Assembly (NCBI RefSeq): GCF_009928685.1
Contig: NZ_WWEO01000040.1
Coordinates: 124,001-188,000, forward strand
Direction of reading: 5' to 3'
Source of the DNA: Mucilaginibacter agri
GTDB lineage: Bacteria; Bacteroidota; Bacteroidia; Sphingobacteriales; Sphingobacteriaceae
Length of the DNA stretch: 64,000 nucleotides
The translations under genes and the position numbers were made by a program. The stretch's first letter is position 1. Every line of letters starts with the position of its first letter. Shown here in pieces: positions 17,554-26,025 of the stretch. The notes below the pieces were generated by a model, which did not search any database, was not told the DNA's origin, and worked only from the letters and a program-made list of their open reading frames with translations.

Positions 17554-18891
17554 TTACCGTTCGAAACGCATACGCATACCCGAACCATATTCTACCAGCT
17601 TGCCGTTTTCGTAGGCTAAATTGCCCGACACAAAAGTGTGCGTAATACCCGATTTAAATGTGGTGCCTTCAAACGGGCTCCATTTACATTTATAAAGAAT
17701 GTTGTCTTTGTTTACTGTCCAAGGCTTGTTCAGGTTTACCAGCACCAGGTCGGCCCAGTAACCCTCGCGAATAAAGCCGCGTTTTTCGATATTGAAACAG
17801 ATAGCCACATTGTGGGCCATTTTTTCAGCAATCTGCTCCAGGCTGATTTTGCCTTGATGGTGTAGTTCCAACATAGCGGGCAAAGCATGTTGCACCAGCG
17901 GGCCGCCCGATGGGGCTTGCAGGTAAGCCTGCGCTTTTTCTTCGGCGGTATGCGGAGCGTGGTCGGTAGCTATTACGTCGATATGGCCGTCGAGCACAGC
18001 TTTCAATATACCGTCGCGGTCTTCGGCAGTTTTAACAGCCGGGTTCCATTTAATAAGGTTCCCTTTGGTAGCGTAATCGGCATCACTAAACCACATGTGA
18101 TGTATACACGCTTCGGCAGTAATGCGTTTTTGGGCAAGCGGGGTAGTATTATCAAATAAATGCGTTTCGCGCTCGGTAGAAATATGCAGAATATGCAACC
18201 TGGTGTTATGCTTTTTAGCCAGCTCCACCGCCATTGACGACGACAGGTAGCAAGCCTCGGCACTGCGAATTTTTGGGTGAAATTTTATAGTGAGGTTTTG
18301 CTCGCCAACTAATTGTTTATAGTGGGCAAGGTTTGCCTGTATGGTGGCTTCATCCTCACAATGTGTGGCTATCAACATTGGCGCTTCGGCAAATAAGTGC
18401 TCCAGTGTTTTAGGATTATCCACCAGCATATTACCGGTTGATGATCCCATAAACACCTTGATGCCGCAAACATTAGTGATGTCGGTTTTTAAAACCTCTT
18501 CCAGGTTATCGTTAGATGCACCCATAAAAAACGAGTAGTTCGCCAATGATTTTTCAGCTCCTAACTGATACTTCTGCTCCAATAATTCCTGTGTTAGGGT
18601 ATTGGGCACGGTATTAGGCATCTCCATAAAAGATGTAATCCCCCCGGCAACGGCAGCGCGCGATTCGGTATAAATTTCGCCCTTGTGGGTTAAGCCCGGC
18701 TCGCGGAAATGCACCTGGTCGTCAATACAACCTGGTAGTAGATACAAACCTTCGGCGTTGATTTCCTCATCGGCCTTCACATCAATTGTGCTGTCAATAC
18801 GTTCAATGCGGCCTTCCTTTATAAGTAGGTCGGTAGTAAACTGTTTGTTTTCGTTAACAATGGTGGCTGATTTTATGAGGATAGATGACAT
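17554..18891 (-). CDS. pyrC: dihydroorotase
   Basis: Third step of pyrimidine biosynthesis: cyclises N-carbamoyl-aspartate to dihydroorotate; cytosolic zinc amidohydrolase of 445 residues (class I size). Visible motifs: PGCIDDQVHFREPGLTHKGE at 53-72, the MPNTVPNT loop, LIATHCEDEA, LHILHIST and ATDHAPHT with the catalytic Asp. The first His of the usual D-x-H-x-H motif is Gln59 here (DDQVH). I recall this as usual for Bacteroidota homologues. It is divergent from the RhlE-type helicase. The promoter -7 TATCTTTG is at 18897-18904 (minus). Bordered by GAATC-word repeats. Confidence 0.92.
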   Translation of the reverse strand: MSSILIKSATIVNENKQFTTDLLIKEGRIERIDSTIDVKADEEINAEGLYLLPGCIDDQVHFREPGLTHKGEIYTESRAAVAGGITSFMEMPNTVPNTLTQELLEQKYQLGAEKSLANYSFFMGASNDNLEEVLKTDITNVCGIKVFMGSSTGNMLVDNPKTLEHLFAEAPMLIATHCEDEATIQANLAHYKQLVGEQNLTIKFHPKIRSAEACYLSSSMAVELAKKHNTRLHILHISTERETHLFDNTTPLAQKRITAEACIHHMWFSDADYATKGNLIKWNPAVKTAEDRDGILKAVLDGHIDVIATDHAPHTAEEKAQAYLQAPSGGPLVQHALPAMLELHHQGKISLEQIAEKMAHNVAICFNIEKRGFIREGYWADLVLVNLNKPWTVNKDNILYKCKWSPFEGTTFKSGITHTFVSGNLAYENGKLVEYGSGMRMRFER

Positions 18892-18896
18892 AGAAG

Positions 18897-18904
18897 CAAA
18901 GATA
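18897..18904 (-). promoter_or_regulatory. predicted pyrC -7 element
   Basis: TATCTTTG on the minus strand, five bases before the start codon region. It matches TAnnTTTG. The nearest upstream TTG lies inside the adjacent GAATC-word repeat at a short spacing, so the -33 box is uncertain. Confidence 0.45.
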
Positions 18905-18908
18905 GTTT

Positions 18909-19056
18909 AAGAGAGTCAAGAATCGAGAATCGAGAATCAAGATTTTTGAAAACCCAATCTATTAAAAGGAAGAATTTGCCCCGATTCTGGACGCTCGATT
19001 TTCAATTCTTTTAAGTTCTCGTCCCGACTCTTGATTCTCGATTCTTGACTCCCTTG
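18909..19056. repeat. paired GAATC-word repeats in inverted orientation
   Basis: Left arm 18909-18946 (AGTCAAGAATCGAGAATCGA) and right arm 19027-19056 (TTGATTCTCGATTCTTGACT) are reverse complements around a unique spacer. The element fills the divergent pyrC/rhlE promoter region. On each side the arm runs into a TATCTTTG promoter element. Confidence 0.75.
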
Positions 19057-19064
19057 AAAAACCC

Positions 19065-19072
19065 TATCTTTG
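19065..19072 (+). promoter_or_regulatory. predicted helicase-gene -7 element
   Basis: TATCTTTG, five bases before the ATG at 19078. A TTG at 19045-19047, inside the repeat arm, is 17 bases upstream, slightly shorter than consensus. Confidence 0.45.
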
Positions 19073-19077
19073 CACCC

Positions 19078-20418
19078 ATGGCTGTAGTTTTTGAAGATTT
19101 TGATTTTAACCGGCAGATATTGAATGCAATTGCCGATGCCGGTTACACCGAGGCTACGCCTATTCAACAGAAAGCCATCCCGCCGATATTGAATGGGCAG
19201 GATGTGATGGGTATTGCGCAAACCGGTACGGGTAAAACCGCTGCTTATGTGCTGCCTATGATTATGAAGCTGAAGTACGCACAAGGCGAGCATGCACGGG
19301 GCCTGGTTATTGCCCCCACGCGCGAGCTGGCTATGCAGATAGAGGAAAATATTAAAGCATATGCTAAATATACCGATCTGCGCACGGTGATATTGTACGG
19401 TGGCTTGGGGCCAAAAACTCAAATTGAGGCTTTAAAAAAAGGTGTTGATATTATTGTGGCCACGCCAGGCCGATTGATGGACCTTTATTTAGAGGGGCAT
19501 ATCAACACCAAACCTTTGCAGATTTTGGTATTGGACGAGGCCGATAAAATGATGGATATGGGCTTTATGCCACAGATCAACCGCATTTTAGAGGTTGTTC
19601 CACGCAAGCGCCAGAACCTGCTGTTTTCGGCTACCATGTCTGAAAAAATTCAAACCCTGGCAGGTAATTTCCTGGAGTTTCCAACGGTTATTGAAGTTAC
19701 ACCACAAGCCACGCCGGCACAAACGGTTGAGCAGAGCATTTATATGGTGCCCGGGGTAAAAACCAAGATCAACCTATTAAGGTATTTGCTGGATCATACC
19801 GAAAACATCCAAAAGATGATCATTTTTTGCAGAACCCGTGTTTCGGCAGAAGATGTTTACAAGTTTTTGGTACGCAAGTTTGACGACCAACAGGTTAAGG
19901 TATTGCACGCCAATAAGGGACAAAATACGCGTATCAATTCTATCAACGCCTTTAAAAACGATGAGGTTAAAATTTTAGTAGCTACGGATGTGGCTGCCCG
20001 TGGTATCGACGTAAGTAACGTAAGCCATGTGATTAACTTCGATGTACCTGTGGTTATCGAAGATTATGTGCACCGCATTGGTCGTACCGGTCGTGCGTAT
20101 AATAAAGGTGAGGCAATAACTTTTTGTACGCCGTCTGAAGATTACTACATGAAAAAGGTGCAGCGCCTTATCAAACAAACTATTTTGGTTAACGAGCTGC
20201 CTGCCGATGTATTTGTAGAACAACCCGGTTACGAAGAACGCCAGGCACAGGCCCGCGAAATTGATTTGCAGAAGCGTAAAGAGAACCCCGATTTTAAAGG
20301 AGCTTTCCACGAAAAGAAACTCTCTAACACCAAAGAGGGCGCTGATGCCCGTAAAGCCTATCAGAAAAAGCTTAAAGATGCCTCCAAAAAGAAATATTAC
20401 AAGCCCAAAAGAAAATAA
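19078..20418 (+). CDS. DEAD-box RNA helicase, RhlE-like
   Basis: 446 residues. ATP-dependent unwinding of structured RNA, probably in ribosome assembly or mRNA turnover; cytosolic. Motifs in order: Q-motif GYTEATPIQQKAIP, Walker A AQTGTGKT, PTRELA, TPGRLMD, DEAD in VLDEADKMMDMGF, SAT, IIFCRTR, ARGID and HRIGRTGR. The C-terminus is a basic Lys-rich tail (KKKYYKPKRK) for RNA contact. ATG 19078 is chosen since the promoter -7 lies just upstream and the family N-terminus VFEDFDFNRQIL follows. It leads a tight plus-strand run with gldC. Confidence 0.93.
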   Translation: MAVVFEDFDFNRQILNAIADAGYTEATPIQQKAIPPILNGQDVMGIAQTGTGKTAAYVLPMIMKLKYAQGEHARGLVIAPTRELAMQIEENIKAYAKYTDLRTVILYGGLGPKTQIEALKKGVDIIVATPGRLMDLYLEGHINTKPLQILVLDEADKMMDMGFMPQINRILEVVPRKRQNLLFSATMSEKIQTLAGNFLEFPTVIEVTPQATPAQTVEQSIYMVPGVKTKINLLRYLLDHTENIQKMIIFCRTRVSAEDVYKFLVRKFDDQQVKVLHANKGQNTRINSINAFKNDEVKILVATDVAARGIDVSNVSHVINFDVPVVIEDYVHRIGRTGRAYNKGEAITFCTPSEDYYMKKVQRLIKQTILVNELPADVFVEQPGYEERQAQAREIDLQKRKENPDFKGAFHEKKLSNTKEGADARKAYQKKLKDASKKKYYKPKRK

Positions 20419-20424
20419 GTATTA

Positions 20425-20697
20425 ATGAAACTTAAAATTACGCCGTTAAATTTTTGTACGGCACTTTTTATCCTTCTGGCAGGTTACGTTTGGATATACG
20501 GTGGCGGTAAGGTTACCGGCGGCGTTTACACTCATTTTACCAACACCATTGCGCTCATCTTTTTGCTGTTTGCCTTTGTTGTGTCATTTCTTGATATAAT
20601 TCTGCGTAATTTCTTTCCCGAGACCAAAAAATTGTGGATTGTGGAACTAAGCTTTATAACTTTGACGGCAATATTATTTTTAATACTTAAGAAGTAA
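20425..20697 (+). CDS. small membrane protein of unknown function
   Basis: 90 residues with three hydrophobic segments: about 10-27 (FCTALFILLAGYVWIYGG), 37-60 and 70-88. It starts six bases after the helicase stop and ends nine bases before gldC, so it is very likely in the same operon. No family recognised. The spacing and codon use argue for a real gene. Confidence 0.7.
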   Translation: MKLKITPLNFCTALFILLAGYVWIYGGGKVTGGVYTHFTNTIALIFLLFAFVVSFLDIILRNFFPETKKLWIVELSFITLTAILFLILKK

Positions 20698-20706
20698 ATA
20701 CTTTTA

Positions 20707-21036
20707 ATGAAGACCGCAGAAATAAAACTGACTATCGAATTAGACGATCATAACGTTCCGGAAAACATCACCTGGGAATCTACAGACGCCGAAAACAAAG
20801 AGGCGCTGCCCGTAAAATCTATGATGCTGGCTTTATGGGATAATAACTATAAAAACACGCTGCGCATTGACTTGTGGACCAAAGATATGCCGGTTGATGA
20901 GATGAAACGTTTCTTTTACGAAACACTGCAAACTATGGGCGATAGCTTTTTGCGCGCCACCGGCGAAACCAATATAGTAGAAGACCTGCGCGATTACTGT
21001 GCCCACTTTGCCGAAAAAATGGAGATCATTAAATAA
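20707..21036 (+). CDS. gldC: gliding motility protein GldC
   Basis: 109 residues, matching the size and sequence style of GldC: N-terminal IKLTIELDDHNVPENITWES, central LALWDNNYKNTLRIDLWTKD, and C-terminal YETLQTMGDSFLRATGETN. GldC was first defined with gliding genes in Flavobacterium johnsoniae and structurally resembles SecB-like folds. It is cytosolic, with no signal peptide. It is present also in non-gliding Bacteroidota, so it does not prove motility here. It lies in a helicase-membrane protein-gldC-membrane protein run. Confidence 0.9.
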   Translation: MKTAEIKLTIELDDHNVPENITWESTDAENKEALPVKSMMLALWDNNYKNTLRIDLWTKDMPVDEMKRFFYETLQTMGDSFLRATGETNIVEDLRDYCAHFAEKMEIIK

Positions 21037-21051
21037 TTATTTCCTGCAAAG

Positions 21052-21468
21052 ATGTTACCCCGATCTTTTATCACATTTGCCGGCTTTGTGGCTGTCATTG
21101 CAGGCACATACTGTCCCCTGTTGAGGCCTTTCCATCTCTTCAACTGGAACGTTTACGATTTAAATAAACCTTACGGCATTGTAGTGCTAATTGTAGCCAT
21201 AGCCGGTTTGGCTGCGGTAATTGCCCGCGCAAATGCTATCGTAAAGGCAACCGCATGGACGTCGCTGGTGTTGATTACCCTTTTGCTTATTGCAGCCATT
21301 TTGAAGGTAAACACTACTTTTAGTTTTATACCATTTAAAGGCCTCTCTAAAAGCCTTACCCGGCTCATCAAGTTTAAATGGGGTTGGTTTGTGCTTTTTG
21401 CGGGTGCTATTGCCACTTTAGCGGGCAGCAAAGAGCGCGCAAAAAACATCCAATACCAGAACTTATAG
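21052..21468 (+). CDS. small multi-pass membrane protein of unknown function
   Basis: 138 residues with four hydrophobic stretches: about 5-22, 42-63, 67-86 and 112-125 (WGWFVLFAGAIATLAG). It follows gldC by 15 bases and is probably the last gene of that operon. The short hydrophilic segment between segments one and two contains RPFHLFNWNVYDLNKPYG. No family assigned. Confidence 0.7.
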   Translation: MLPRSFITFAGFVAVIAGTYCPLLRPFHLFNWNVYDLNKPYGIVVLIVAIAGLAAVIARANAIVKATAWTSLVLITLLLIAAILKVNTTFSFIPFKGLSKSLTRLIKFKWGWFVLFAGAIATLAGSKERAKNIQYQNL

Positions 21469-21559
21469 TAGCGCTTTTGCGTACATAAGGCGAATTATTA
21501 ATATAACAACACTTTGCTATATTAGTAAACTTTAATACGGTTAACCCTCAATTTATTCG

Positions 21560-24500
21560 ATGCTTAAACTATCCTTTCGTCAGCAGGTTTTCCTCGGCTT
21601 TGCTGTATCTATCTTGCTGGTTCTGTTTGTAGCGCTTTTTTCTTACCGGAGCATTAAGCAGCTGGAACAAAATCAAGCCGATATGGAGTCCAGCCAACAA
21701 CTAATCACAACTACCAATCACGTACTGCAATTATTGATTGATGCGGAAACTGGTATGCGTGGATTTGTGGCTACTGATAAACAAGTGTTTTTAGATCCTT
21801 ACAATGCTGCTTTACCACGCATCAATAACGATCTTAATCAGATTAAAGCGTTGGAGCTTGATGATCAATCGCAAACGGCTGATATTAATTTGCTGACAAC
21901 CTTATCGTACAAGCAATTAGACCTGCTTAAGGCCAACGTGGATAACCGCGATAAGATGGGTTTGGAAGCTATGGTTGCCCAAAACAAATTGCTTAACGGC
22001 AAGGATGTGATGGATAGCATCCGCAACACGATCGATCGAATTAATACCCGGGAAGAGAAGGCGCTCAACGAAAGAAAAGCATCAACAGAAAAAGCTGTAA
22101 GCTATACCATTGTAACTATTATTGGTGGTTCGGGTGTGTTTTTCCTGATACTGATGGTGATGCTGTATTATATACTGGGGACCTTCAGAAAGCAGCAGTT
22201 GATTGAGGACGAGATCAAGCTATCAAATGCTGATCTTGCAGCAGTACTAAAGGAAAACGAAGCAAAAAACTGGCTTTTAACGGGCGGCGGAATCCTGAAC
22301 GAAAGAATGCAGGGCCAGTTAACAGAAGCCGAATTGGCACAAAAGGTATTGGCCGAGATTTGCAGTTATACAGGCGCCATTACTGGTACCTTCTACTTAT
22401 ACGAGCCGAAAGAGGAAGTTTTAAAACTGAACGCCTGGTATGCTTTCCACGATCTGAGCCAAATTAAGAAGACCGTTAAACTATCAGAAAGCTGGTTGGG
22501 CCAGGTAGCCAAAGACGAAAAGGCAGCCACTATTAAGGGCAACGTTAATCAGAAACTCGAACTCGAAACTTCAATTATTAGCCAGGAGCTGGCCGAGATT
22601 TTCATTGTGCCGTTGTTTTTTGACAAGCAACTTAAAGGTGTAATGGAAATTGCCTATCAAGAGCAATTAACCGAGTCAATTAAAGAATATATTTTAGCGG
22701 TATCGGGCATTATCGGCGTAGCTATTAATACGGCTCAGGCCCGGAGCATTATGCAGGATCTGTTTGAGGAAACCCAACAGCAGGCCGAAGAACTGGAAGC
22801 GCAGCAAGAAGAAATGCGTGTAACCAACGAGGAGCTGCTGAGCAAGACAGAAATGCTGCAGGCATCTGAAGAAGAGTTACGCGTACAACAGGAAGAGCTT
22901 CGTACCATCAACGCCGAACTGGAGGAAAAAGCCAGCTTACTGGAAGAAAAGAACCAGGCTGTTGAAGAAGCCCGTAAAGATATTAGCCAGAAGGTACACG
23001 AGTTGGAAACTACCGGTCGTTACAAATCGGAGTTTTTGGCTAACATGAGCCACGAGCTACGCACACCGCTTAACAGTATCCTGGTATTGGCGCGGATACT
23101 GAAAGATAATAAAGCGGCTAACCTGTCTGACGATCAGATTAAATACGCCAGCGTGATTTTCAACGCGGGCAATGACTTGCTTACGCTGATCAATGATATT
23201 CTCGATCTGGCTAAGATTGAGTCGGGTAAACTCGAACTGCAAAACGAGCGCACCTCAGTAAAGGGTATCGTGGGTGATATGGAGCTGCTGTTTGCCGAAG
23301 TTGCCCGCAACAAGAAGATTAGTTTTGCTACAGAAATAGGCGACGTGCCAGAGCATATTATTGCTGATAAGGTAAGGGTAGAGCAGATTCTTAAAAATCT
23401 GCTTTCTAATGCCTTCAAGTTTACACCAGAAGGTGGCACTATCACTATTAAAGCTATGCCGGGTGCATTGGCTGATACTATTGCTTTAAGTATTAAGGAT
23501 ACCGGCATTGGCATCCAGCCCGATAAGCAAAAACTCATTTTCGAAGCGTTTCAGCAAGAGGATGGGTCAACCAGCCGCAAATACGGTGGCACTGGTTTAG
23601 GCCTATCCATCAGCCGTGAGTTGGCTGGTTTACTGGGGGGCTCTATTACCTTATATAGTGAGCCAGGCAAGGGTAGTGAATTTACTTTCAATTTGCCTGT
23701 CACCGCGGCCGTAAGTCCGGTAGTAGTCGACGAGGAAGATTTACCTACTGTACAAAGTTTCACAGTGCCGGTAGAGATGCCAAAATTGGCTAAAGTACTT
23801 TCGGACGATCCGAACAGGCAGCCTTTAGTGGTTATTGTTGAAGATGACCGCAATTTTGCCGAGATCCTCGAAAACTACGCGGCCGAATATGGTTACAAAG
23901 CCATATTGGTTAATGAAGGTACGCACGCTTCAGAAATTATTGCAGAAAATAAGCCCGATGCTGTAATACTGGATATTATGCTGCCGGGTAAAGATGGTTG
24001 GAAAATATTAAAAGAGCTTAAACATAACCCGGATACCAAAAATATCCCGGTACACCTGATGTCGGCCGGCGAAGCCGCTGATAAAAAGGTGAAGAGCGAA
24101 GGTGCGATCAGCTTTATGAAAAAGCCGATTAACACCGAGGCGCTTAATAAACTCTTTGGCGATATTATACAGCAAAGCACCACCGGCGTAAAACAAATAC
24201 TGCTGGTTGAAGACCACGAAGCCCAAAGCGATGCTTTGAAAGAGCTGATGCAAAAGCAGGGTATTACTGTAGCGCAGGCATACAACGGCGAATCGGCGTT
24301 TGAAATGCTGCAGCATAATGAATATCAATGCGTAGTGTTGGATTTAAATTTGCCAGATATTTCTGGCCTGGATCTTTTGGATAAGATCAAAGCCATTGAA
24401 AGATTTGCATCGCTGCCAATTATCATCAACACAGCCATGGAACTGGATAAAAATTCGGTTAGCCGACTGATGCAGTATGCCAATGCGATGGTAGTAAAAA

Positions 24501-25000
24501 CCAGCAAATCGTCGGACAGGCTGATAGACGAGGTTAACCTCTTCTTACACAAATTAAATACTTCGGCACCAGTTCAGGCAGCTGCGCCTAAACCACGTGC
24601 TGCCGTAAATGGTAGCAAGGCGATGCTTAAAGGCCGGAAGGTGCTGCTAGTTGACGATGATATGCGTAACATATTCGCGCTGAGCAGTGCGCTACAATCA
24701 TTTGATCTGGAAGTGGAAATTGCCAACGACGGAGAAGAAGCCTTGGAAAAACTGGAGGCTACACCCGATGTGGATATTGTGCTGATGGATATCATGATGC
24801 CGAAAATGGACGGTTACGAGGCCATGAAGCTGATAAGAAAACAGAACAAATGGGCGAAATTACCCGTAATAGCACTTACAGCAAAAGCCATGAAAGACGA
24901 TCGCGATAAGTGTATAGCCGCAGGTGCCAATGATTACATTACCAAACCGGTTGATGTAGACAGGCTAATATCTTTGATGCAGTTGTGGATGGAGAGTTAA
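21560..25000 (+). CDS. hybrid sensor histidine kinase (CHASE3-GAF-HisKA-HATPase-REC-REC-REC)
   Basis: 1146 residues, inner membrane. TM1 at about 10-28, a CHASE3-type extracytoplasmic domain (about 35-175, with DAETGMRGFVATDKQVFLDPY), and TM2 at about 183-206. A GAF-like domain spans 245-395, then a long Glu/Gln-rich coiled coil 400-480. The H-box has phospho-acceptor His498 (ANMSHELRTP). ATPase motifs are DTGIGI and GGTGLGLS. Three receiver domains follow with acceptor Asp805, Asp928 and Asp1077. CHASE3 kinases sense unknown extracellular cues. It is followed after two bases by cheR and then a second hybrid kinase, suggesting one phosphorelay module. Confidence 0.93.
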   Translation: MLKLSFRQQVFLGFAVSILLVLFVALFSYRSIKQLEQNQADMESSQQLITTTNHVLQLLIDAETGMRGFVATDKQVFLDPYNAALPRINNDLNQIKALELDDQSQTADINLLTTLSYKQLDLLKANVDNRDKMGLEAMVAQNKLLNGKDVMDSIRNTIDRINTREEKALNERKASTEKAVSYTIVTIIGGSGVFFLILMVMLYYILGTFRKQQLIEDEIKLSNADLAAVLKENEAKNWLLTGGGILNERMQGQLTEAELAQKVLAEICSYTGAITGTFYLYEPKEEVLKLNAWYAFHDLSQIKKTVKLSESWLGQVAKDEKAATIKGNVNQKLELETSIISQELAEIFIVPLFFDKQLKGVMEIAYQEQLTESIKEYILAVSGIIGVAINTAQARSIMQDLFEETQQQAEELEAQQEEMRVTNEELLSKTEMLQASEEELRVQQEELRTINAELEEKASLLEEKNQAVEEARKDISQKVHELETTGRYKSEFLANMSHELRTPLNSILVLARILKDNKAANLSDDQIKYASVIFNAGNDLLTLINDILDLAKIESGKLELQNERTSVKGIVGDMELLFAEVARNKKISFATEIGDVPEHIIADKVRVEQILKNLLSNAFKFTPEGGTITIKAMPGALADTIALSIKDTGIGIQPDKQKLIFEAFQQEDGSTSRKYGGTGLGLSISRELAGLLGGSITLYSEPGKGSEFTFNLPVTAAVSPVVVDEEDLPTVQSFTVPVEMPKLAKVLSDDPNRQPLVVIVEDDRNFAEILENYAAEYGYKAILVNEGTHASEIIAENKPDAVILDIMLPGKDGWKILKELKHNPDTKNIPVHLMSAGEAADKKVKSEGAISFMKKPINTEALNKLFGDIIQQSTTGVKQILLVEDHEAQSDALKELMQKQGITVAQAYNGESAFEMLQHNEYQCVVLDLNLPDISGLDLLDKIKAIERFASLPIIINTAMELDKNSVSRLMQYANAMVVKTSKSSDRLIDEVNLFLHKLNTSAPVQAAAPKPRAAVNGSKAMLKGRKVLLVDDDMRNIFALSSALQSFDLEVEIANDGEEALEKLEATPDVDIVLMDIMMPKMDGYEAMKLIRKQNKWAKLPVIALTAKAMKDDRDKCIAAGANDYITKPVDVDRLISLMQLWMES

Positions 25001-25002
25001 AA

Positions 25003-25836
25003 ATGAATACGGAGTTACCGGATACCATTACTGCCGCTCAAATAGCCGAGCTGATAGACGTTGTTAAAAAGATCCATGGGTTTGATTTTTCACAATACTC
25101 AAAGGCGTCTTTTAAACGCAGGTTGGTGCGTATAATGCAGCTTAAAAAGCTGGATTATGTTGACCTGAAACGGCTATTGGTGAACGACGAGGACTTCTTC
25201 CACGATTTTTTGAAGGAGATCACGGTGAACGTTACAGAAATGTTTCGCGATCCGCAGTTTTATAAGTCCATTTATACCGATGTTTTGCCTTACCTATCGT
25301 CGTATCAGCACATTAAATTATGGAGTGCCGGTTGCTCTACAGGGGAGGAGGTGTACTCGCTTGCTATTTTGCTGCATGCAGCCGGCTTAAAAAGTAAATA
25401 CTTTATTTACGGTACCGACGTTAATGCCGACGTGTTGAATACAGCCCGTAAAGGCATATATACTTTACCAAAGATTAAGAGTTTTGCTGCAAACTACCAG
25501 GCAACAGATTTGCCAGGTTCTATAACAGATCATTTTACGATGATGTATGATGCAGCAAGTGTACGTACAGAACTGAAGCAAAACACGCTGTTCTCGCTAC
25601 ATAATCTGATCTCGGATCAGGTGTTTAATGAGTTTCAGCTAATCAGTTGCCGTAATGTTTTTATTTACTTTGAGCAGGAGTTGCAAGAGCGCATATTAGA
25701 TCTTTTTTATCGAAGCCTTTGTCCCCTGGGTTTTTTATGCCTGGGTAGTAAAGAGACGATCAGATCGGATAATTTTAAGCGAAAATTTAAGGTTATTAAC
25801 AAAAAAGAAAATATTTATCAAAAAATTGGCGTTTAA
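25003..25836 (+). CDS. CheR-type protein-glutamate O-methyltransferase
   Basis: 277 residues. SAM-dependent methylation of Glu on receptor-like proteins. An N-terminal all-alpha domain (VVKKIHGFDFSQYSKASFKRRL) is followed by the SAM-binding Rossmann core: NVTEMFRDP, LWSAGCSTGEEVYSLAI, IYGTDVNADVLNTAR and ISCRNVFIYF. The start ATG lies two bases after the kinase stop. No CheB methylesterase, Che receptor or CheW gene is near. In other Bacteroidota, CheR and CheB often sit together with hybrid kinases. The kinase coiled coil is a possible target, but that is inference. Confidence 0.9.
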   Translation: MNTELPDTITAAQIAELIDVVKKIHGFDFSQYSKASFKRRLVRIMQLKKLDYVDLKRLLVNDEDFFHDFLKEITVNVTEMFRDPQFYKSIYTDVLPYLSSYQHIKLWSAGCSTGEEVYSLAILLHAAGLKSKYFIYGTDVNADVLNTARKGIYTLPKIKSFAANYQATDLPGSITDHFTMMYDAASVRTELKQNTLFSLHNLISDQVFNEFQLISCRNVFIYFEQELQERILDLFYRSLCPLGFLCLGSKETIRSDNFKRKFKVINKKENIYQKIGV

Positions 25837-26025
25837 GGAAAATGCGTTAAATTTAAAAAATCGCAATTTTTGGAAACCATTATTGATAAAATATCGTACA
25901 TACAGGAATATATTAAACAAATATTTAAAAATCAGGGAGTTGTGTTAGTTGGCCAGTAACAGATTTAATATCTTTACTAAACTAAAATTATCACCATTAC
26001 TTGTTTCCGCCCCATCACATAAATA

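Noticed and set aside
18909..19056. Possible CRISPR array (repeated GAATC words)
   Set aside because: Words are short, degenerate and adjacent with no unique spacers of constant length; arms are inverted relative to each other.
23134..24285. Several Ser-rich antisense frames under the hybrid kinase
   Set aside because: They are complements of well-recognised kinase and receiver domains.
25837..26025. Possible cheB remnant between cheR and the second kinase
   Set aside because: AT-rich, stop-rich in all frames examined by eye, and no methylesterase motif seen.
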